Both the position numbers and the translations under genes were made by a program. 64,000 nucleotides of DNA from the NCBI GenBank assembly GCA_014529385.2, contig CM043958.1, positions 145,381,234-145,445,233 of the forward strand, written 5' to 3'. The notes below the pieces were generated by a model that had not been told where the DNA came from, ran no database searches, and worked only from the letters and a program-made list of their open reading frames with translations. Below are positions 59,521 to 64,000 of this stretch, in pieces. The DNA comes from Adiantum capillus-veneris. Lineage: Eukaryota > Streptophyta > Polypodiopsida > Polypodiales > Pteridaceae. Each line of letters opens with the position of its first letter. Within the stretch, counting starts at the first letter, position 1.

Positions 59521-60154
59521 GAAATGGTATACTAACGTTTTCAAGAGGCCAAAATGACCTATGAGACCAAACCGTTACAAACTGGTGAATTTGATACCAT
59601 GTCTGGGTACAAACAATGACCAAACCGTTACAACTAGTGAATCTGATACCATGTCTGGGTACAAAAAAATAAAATGAGACTAGAAGTACTAGTAGCTGGA
59701 ACTGTGTGGGGTACGATTGATCACTGAATCCATCCTCATTCGCACTCTGGATGTCGAGACAGTATGGCTTGATCCTCTGATGTAGTCTCCATCGATGCTG
59801 TGAAGCTCCTCTCCTCAGTCGGGGGCGTCTCGATCTCCCTAGCTTCAATGCTCGGTCAATGAGAGTACCGTGGGTGTGGGTGTGGGTGTGGGTCTGGGCC
59901 GGGGGAGAAGTAACATATAGCAATGTACAAGAATCTGCTTGTGTCAGCCCTCAATCTCACCCACATGTATTGGCCTGAGCATCTCTCTGAACGATGTGCA
60001 CAAGCGGCTGTAGCTCCTCTCTGAATAGGATGCTATGCCCCTGTGCTCTGATCTCGTCTTTGCTCGGGAGGCTGTCTCCCACCTATATCCAATCACATGC
60101 GGCATAAGCTGTGCCGGTGCCTGGTGTGCCTCTGAGTAAAAAACGATGTCTCTC

Positions 60155-60202
<48 letters not shown>

Positions 60203-61369
60203 TTTTATGTCTATTAGAGGCCAAAGACCCCCTATGAGACAAATCAAATAAACATGTGTGTGTTTCCATGGGAGGCTAGGATACAAGATAGATACAAGTA
60301 TATGATTTGTGTGTGTGTGTGTGTGTGTTTGGGGGGGGGGGGGGGGGGGGCTCTATATAGACTCTAGCCGCTATGGTGCACATCTATATACTCAGGGAAG
60401 TACAATCATGAAGTGCATCAAGCTGACTAGCTCCATCCTGAACGCGAGAGATTATATCTGCAGGGTTCTGGGTCTATCTCCAACAGAGAGGACTTGTCAC
60501 TTAGCATCTGCAAAGTCAGTCAGCAGTGTACCAGATTGGACACTTTAAACTGTGCACAAGGTACTCAATTGTTTCCGCTCGGGATACACTTATTCCATTG
60601 GTCAAAGTGTTGTATGCTAAGCTAATTTTTTGCATTTTCTTGTTCAGAGAGACAAGTCCAGAGCTCAGACAGTGAGCCAAACAGAAGAAAAGGAGAACTC
60701 GTTCAAAAGGTCATGCCTGAATTCGCCGAGCACGTGTTTCAGAGCGAGGAAGATTATGTGAAGTGCATTGTACAGAACTCAAATTTAACTCCTCAACATG
60801 AATGGAGGTCATCAAGAAAGAAATCCCTTGTTGATCCTGCATTATTTGAGGAGCTGGAAACGACAGCAACGCACGATTGGGCATTGCAGGAGATGCCAGA
60901 GATTGAGATAGAAAACTGGTCTGCTTTAAGTGAGGAATGGTACAGCAATTTAATGAGATGTCACAGAAAGCTGGTGTTTGATTGTGTTCAAGAAGCCCTG
61001 AACCTTGATGTAGGCTTCAGCCAGCATCCAACATACTTGAGTACCACACCAGATTTGGAGTGTTTGCAATCACGGATACGCTGCGAGAGAGTAATGAAGC
61101 ATTTAGACCACTGGCGAGGCATAAGATGTGGTATGAATGTCGACGACCTGGTCGAGAAAGCAATGAATACAGGTGCTGGAAAATGGGATGATTTCTCTGA
61201 CGAATTTTCAGGAATAGCAGAGAAGGTGGGGCATATGCTCATTAATGATTTGATTGAAGAGATCGTGCTTGACTTGAGGTCTTCCCATAAGCAACCCCTG
61301 AATGGAAGAAGCATGAAAGAAGTGCTAGAGAGGAATGTAAGAAAACCACTGATTTGGGTAGGGCTCTAA
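55413..61369 (+). CDS. TRM/LONGIFOLIA-like protein (DUF4378)
   Basis: Exons as read: up to 55,492 (about 55,413-55,492 visible), 55,727-55,800, 55,871-57,790 and 60,650-61,369. All joins keep the frame. The final acceptor must be the AG at 60,648-60,649, because the one two bases earlier shifts the frame. The N-terminal exon has 'GLFFQLFDWNGR', typical of the TRM N-terminal motif. Exon 3 has a Lys-rich stretch and then 'NVVAKLMGLETMPSP', the VARLMGL-type motif. A long Ser-rich, disordered middle follows. The last exon is DUF4378-like: 'RKLVFDCVQEALNLD', 'WDDFSDEF', 'INDLIEEIVLDL'. Members recruit TON1 and PP2A or bind microtubules and affect cell shape. About 930 residues are visible. The true start lies further upstream. 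Confidence 0.8.
58549..59462 (-). mobile_element. LINE 3' part with zinc finger, (CT)n tail
   Basis: On the minus strand, around 59,150-59,290, the frame reads 'CSSCDMEPEIGLHYSCHCPIY', a zf-RVT-type C-x2-C-x8-H-x3-C finger at the end of a LINE ORF2. The 3' region continues to AACATTTCATTTCATTTCAT and a (CT)n tail (58,549-58,631 as GA on plus). It is 5'-truncated near 59,462, exactly where the tail of the next copy begins. Confidence 0.65.
59463..60157 (-). mobile_element. LINE 3' part, second copy
   Basis: The tail (GA)n on plus lies at 59,466-59,517. The same 3' end motif (minus strand GGTCTCATAGGTCATTTTGG) and the same more upstream segments (around GATGTAGTCTCCATCGATGC) occur as in the copy at 58.5 kb. 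The sequence is diverged and the upstream part incomplete. It lies head-to-tail with the first copy. Confidence 0.6.
60158..60250 (-). mobile_element. LINE 3' end, third copy
   Basis: The tail (GA)n on plus (60,158-60,199) is followed by the 3' end in reverse complement ('CTATTAGAGGCCAAAGACCC..CTATGAGAC'). Only the last part of the element is present. Confidence 0.5.
60309..60350. repeat. (GT)n followed by poly-G
   Basis: A short (TG)n run passes into about 20 G. It lies inside the last intron of the TRM-like gene. Confidence 0.9.
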
Positions 61370-62865
61370 AGAGTCTGAGCTACACATGCAAAGCCTCTGT
61401 TTATACAAAGTGGTGATGGAGATGTTCAATGCCTCATGAACATAACATAGTCATCTGATGCAGAAACTAACGCAAAGGAATTATGCTGCAAATGGGTCGT
61501 GGACATCAACAAGAATTAGGCTGTGGTTACACCATTTTAACTTTGTAAGTGAAAGCTCCATTGCAAATTTAGTGACAAGGCCCACCATCTCAATGACCAC
61601 CTTCCTTTGGTAGGAAAAATTTTCCCATTCCAAATACAATATAACCCGAACAAAGACCTGCAGATAATGCATCAAAATACGATAAGACCGAGCTTTCGAC
61701 ATCAATCCGTATTTTTCTGGTCTCTGCTAATTCTTGAAATCTCAGCAGGCATTTTTTCAAGCATGCTTATGCATATTTGCTCTGTATGTAGCATTTTATT
61801 GAAGATGCCAACTCTTGCTGGGACCTCTAGCTATGATCATCATCCTTTCATTTTGTACTTTTTCCCTTATATGCTTCTGGGTGTTGTTTTCCTTCAAAAA
61901 AGTCCTCTGCAGAACTGATACCAATGAGAGAGCCCTTTTGAGCACTGGAACTATCACTTCCTAAAGCAAATAACCAATTTGATCGTGATTATGCTTCTTT
62001 TAGCACAAGTATTGGGAAAACTTCTTTGGCTTTCTAAAACCATAAAGAAAGGAGATAGATGTGCTTTTGAAAATATCATTATTTTTTATACTTATGGGTC
62101 TTACCTTTGCATGTAAAGCATTAAATTGATATCTTCTTTGATTTTTAGTTTGCAAATGGGTCCCTTCATTTAAGAGCCTCATATGACTTCCTCTTCAAAA
62201 AAAATTTGTTTTAGAATGCCAACATCATCCTTCACAGTGTTCTAAAACTTGGAAAATGTTAGAGAGAACTTTTTAATATATTTGAAGATTTTTATTGTAA
62301 GTGTCCCTAAACTTTGAAAACTTTCTCATCTTAAGCTTTAAAACTTAAGAGTTAAATTTCAAAATTTGTAGTAGTTCGCTTTCAACAACAATGGAGATTT
62401 TGTGTGGAAAATGGGTTGTTTTGTTTTGCATAAAGCTCACTTTTCTATTGTAGTTAGGAATACTCTGGGGCCAAACTTCAAGTTTGTGAGTAGTTTCTAC
62501 ATGCAACTCTAAAGTTGGAATAGAAATGCACTTGTGCATGTTACTTGAAGCCTTGCACAATCGGCCAAGTGACATGTTGTCTCTACCGACATAATACCAA
62601 ATATGGATTCCATAAATAACAGTAAGAGCTGCTTTGCTTTCATAGTTGCACTTTGAAGGGTTGATGGAAAGCCCTTCCCTTTCATAGAGGACAGTAACCT
62701 TTCAAGGAGCCCATCTTATGAAAGTGTGCTAGCAAGCATTTATTGAGACTTGGCTCTCATATCTCTTAAAGATTTGTGTTCAAAGTGTAGATAGTGTGAC
62801 TGCCTCCATTCTAAAAAATTGGAAATTAGAAGGAATTTCTAGGATGCTCCTTGGAAGCAGGCATG

Positions 62866-62922
<57 letters not shown>

Positions 62923-63284
62923 GATGCTGTGTAGATTGAAAATATGGGAACTGAAGAGAAAACGAAAAATAATCTCTCTCGGCTATTTATATTTTCATGG
63001 TATTTATTTTTTTTTGTCGATAAGACAATATGATTTTATTGTATATATTTAGTGAGAACTCAACCTATAAAAGGTCATGTAATAAGTGATAGCCACCACT
63101 CATGGATTGAAGTGTAAAGAGGGACCTAAAAGAGGTCATGTCAAACAATACTTGTAACCTAAAATAGGTTTCATAATAAAATTAAATCTCAACTCCACAA
63201 GTGGTGCCCTGGAGTTTTGGGACTACAATTTTAGGCCATTCTTGTGCAAGAGATCTTACAGACTTTCACTACTATCAAGTCTAT

Positions 63285-63342
<58 letters not shown>

Positions 63343-63595
63343 TTTGTCAGATTATGTATACTTGGATTTGGGAGAGATGGTGAGAGATTGATGGGTGTAC
63401 ATGCAAAAAAAAATTGAATGGATTAAGCATCGATTCTCTTGGTCTCCCAACAATGATATCAGAGTGAAGGTAATCAACAACTTGATTTTCAATTTCTAAG
63501 GAGGAATTTTCAAATATGTAGCATCGAATTTGCAAACCAAAGCTTAATCGGAAATTAATCAACAAATTGATCGACAAACTTATTGAAAGTCAAAA
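61370..63595. other. 3' flank of TRM-like gene; no further gene
   Basis: Only short frames occur. It contains a (CT)n tract (about 62,870-62,919) and a (GT)n tract (about 63,288-63,341). Poly-A signal-like AATAAA words exist, but none can be singled out. Confidence 0.5.
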
Positions 63596-64000
63596 TCAAG
63601 TTCTTCTTGAACAATCTTTGCATACTTAGGATTCATTGGGTAGGATTGTTGTTGGATTGGTTTAGCAATGCTACTCATGGGAACTGTATGTTTTACCATG
63701 AAAGGTGGAACGCCCTTCAAATCATGATATCTCCAAGCAAGTATGTCCTTAAATTATTCGAGAAATTTCTTAAGTACACAACCTCTTTAATCTTAGTAAT
63801 GCCTTGAGCAATAAAATTGGTTTAGACTCCTTGCCTCAGTCTGCCAATTCTGACTCATTAACTACCATCATTGGACCATCGTAGACTCTACTACTTCCAT
63901 CAATAGAAGGCGTCTTTTGGGCTTTGGTGTACAAAAATTTTCACTCTCCCATGGTATAAGATTTAAAATATCGAGGTGCAAGATGTAAGTCTATGGGCTC
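63596..64000 (-). mobile_element. Gypsy M-family copy, empty-site relative
   Basis: This is collinear with 14,410-14,721 and then with 32,292-32,370, without the 17.57-kb insertion. The junction lies at CTTTGGTGTAC (63,922-63,932). It is on the minus strand, as gypsy M is, and runs out of the window, so only the part around the RT start is visible. Confidence 0.85.

Larger units (their letters stand above)
57791..60649 (+). other. Last intron of TRM-like gene, 2.86 kb
   Basis: The donor GAG|GTGAGT (57,790/57,791) and the acceptor TTGTTCAGAG| (60,649) bound the intron. It is filled with three LINE 3' ends on the opposite strand and with (GA)n, (GT)n and poly-G tracts. A long pyrimidine stretch (TTTTTTGCATTTTCTTGTTC) precedes the acceptor. 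Confidence 0.75.

Overview
The window is nuclear DNA from a land plant with a large, repeat-rich genome. The evidence is a plant-type TRM/LONGIFOLIA-like gene (VAKLMGL motif and DUF4378-like C-terminus, several introns), plant CACTA, Ty3/gypsy, Ty1/copia and LINE families, and very many (CT)n tracts. A fern or other non-seed plant is a guess that the sequence alone cannot prove. There is no bacterial, organellar or viral gene block, and I saw no rRNA or tRNA gene.

Layout. 1-7,987 is mostly anonymous, with decayed duplicated segments and a 467-bp inverted-repeat element. From 7,988 to 47,507 there appears to be one minus-strand Ty3/gypsy element, called 'M' here. Its 3' LTR is at 7,988-8,568 and its 5' LTR at 46,864-47,507, and its body is split by nested insertions. 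Its RT-RNase H-integrase part (11.9-14.7 kb) and its gag-protease part (32.3-35.7 kb) are separated by a 17.57-kb insertion (14,722-32,291). That insertion has a 29-bp perfect inverted terminal core, an imperfect 8/9-bp target duplication (CTTTGATA / CTTTGTATA), and a related uninterrupted site at the end of the window (63,922). A second, plus-strand gypsy ('P', about 36.25-41.05 and 43.06-44.5 kb) and a 3'-LTR fragment of M (41.05-43.0 kb) sit inside the gag region of M.

The 17.57-kb insertion is the most interesting object. It contains an 8.37-kb CACTA element (14,936-23,309) with a broken TNP2-type transposase, a second Transposase_24-like reading frame, a 173-bp satellite and a LINE tail. 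Without the CACTA it is a roughly 9.2-kb DNA transposon. That transposon carries at least four genes: a BAH-like two-exon gene, an unrecognised TATA-driven gene, a divergent histone H3-like gene with an H3-like N-tail, and a multi-exon gene that I read as its probable transposase. A TIR transposon carrying an H3-like gene next to a BAH-like gene is unusual and suggests chromatin-directed cargo.

From 47.5 to 53 kb there is a small TATA-preceded hypothetical gene, a dead copia fragment, an LTR and a LINE fragment. From about 55.4 to 61.37 kb lies the only clear host gene, a TRM/LONGIFOLIA-like microtubule-associated protein. Its 2.86-kb last intron is filled with same-direction LINE 3' ends that finish in (CT)n tails. 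The window closes with the start of another M-type gypsy copy (63.6-64.0 kb).
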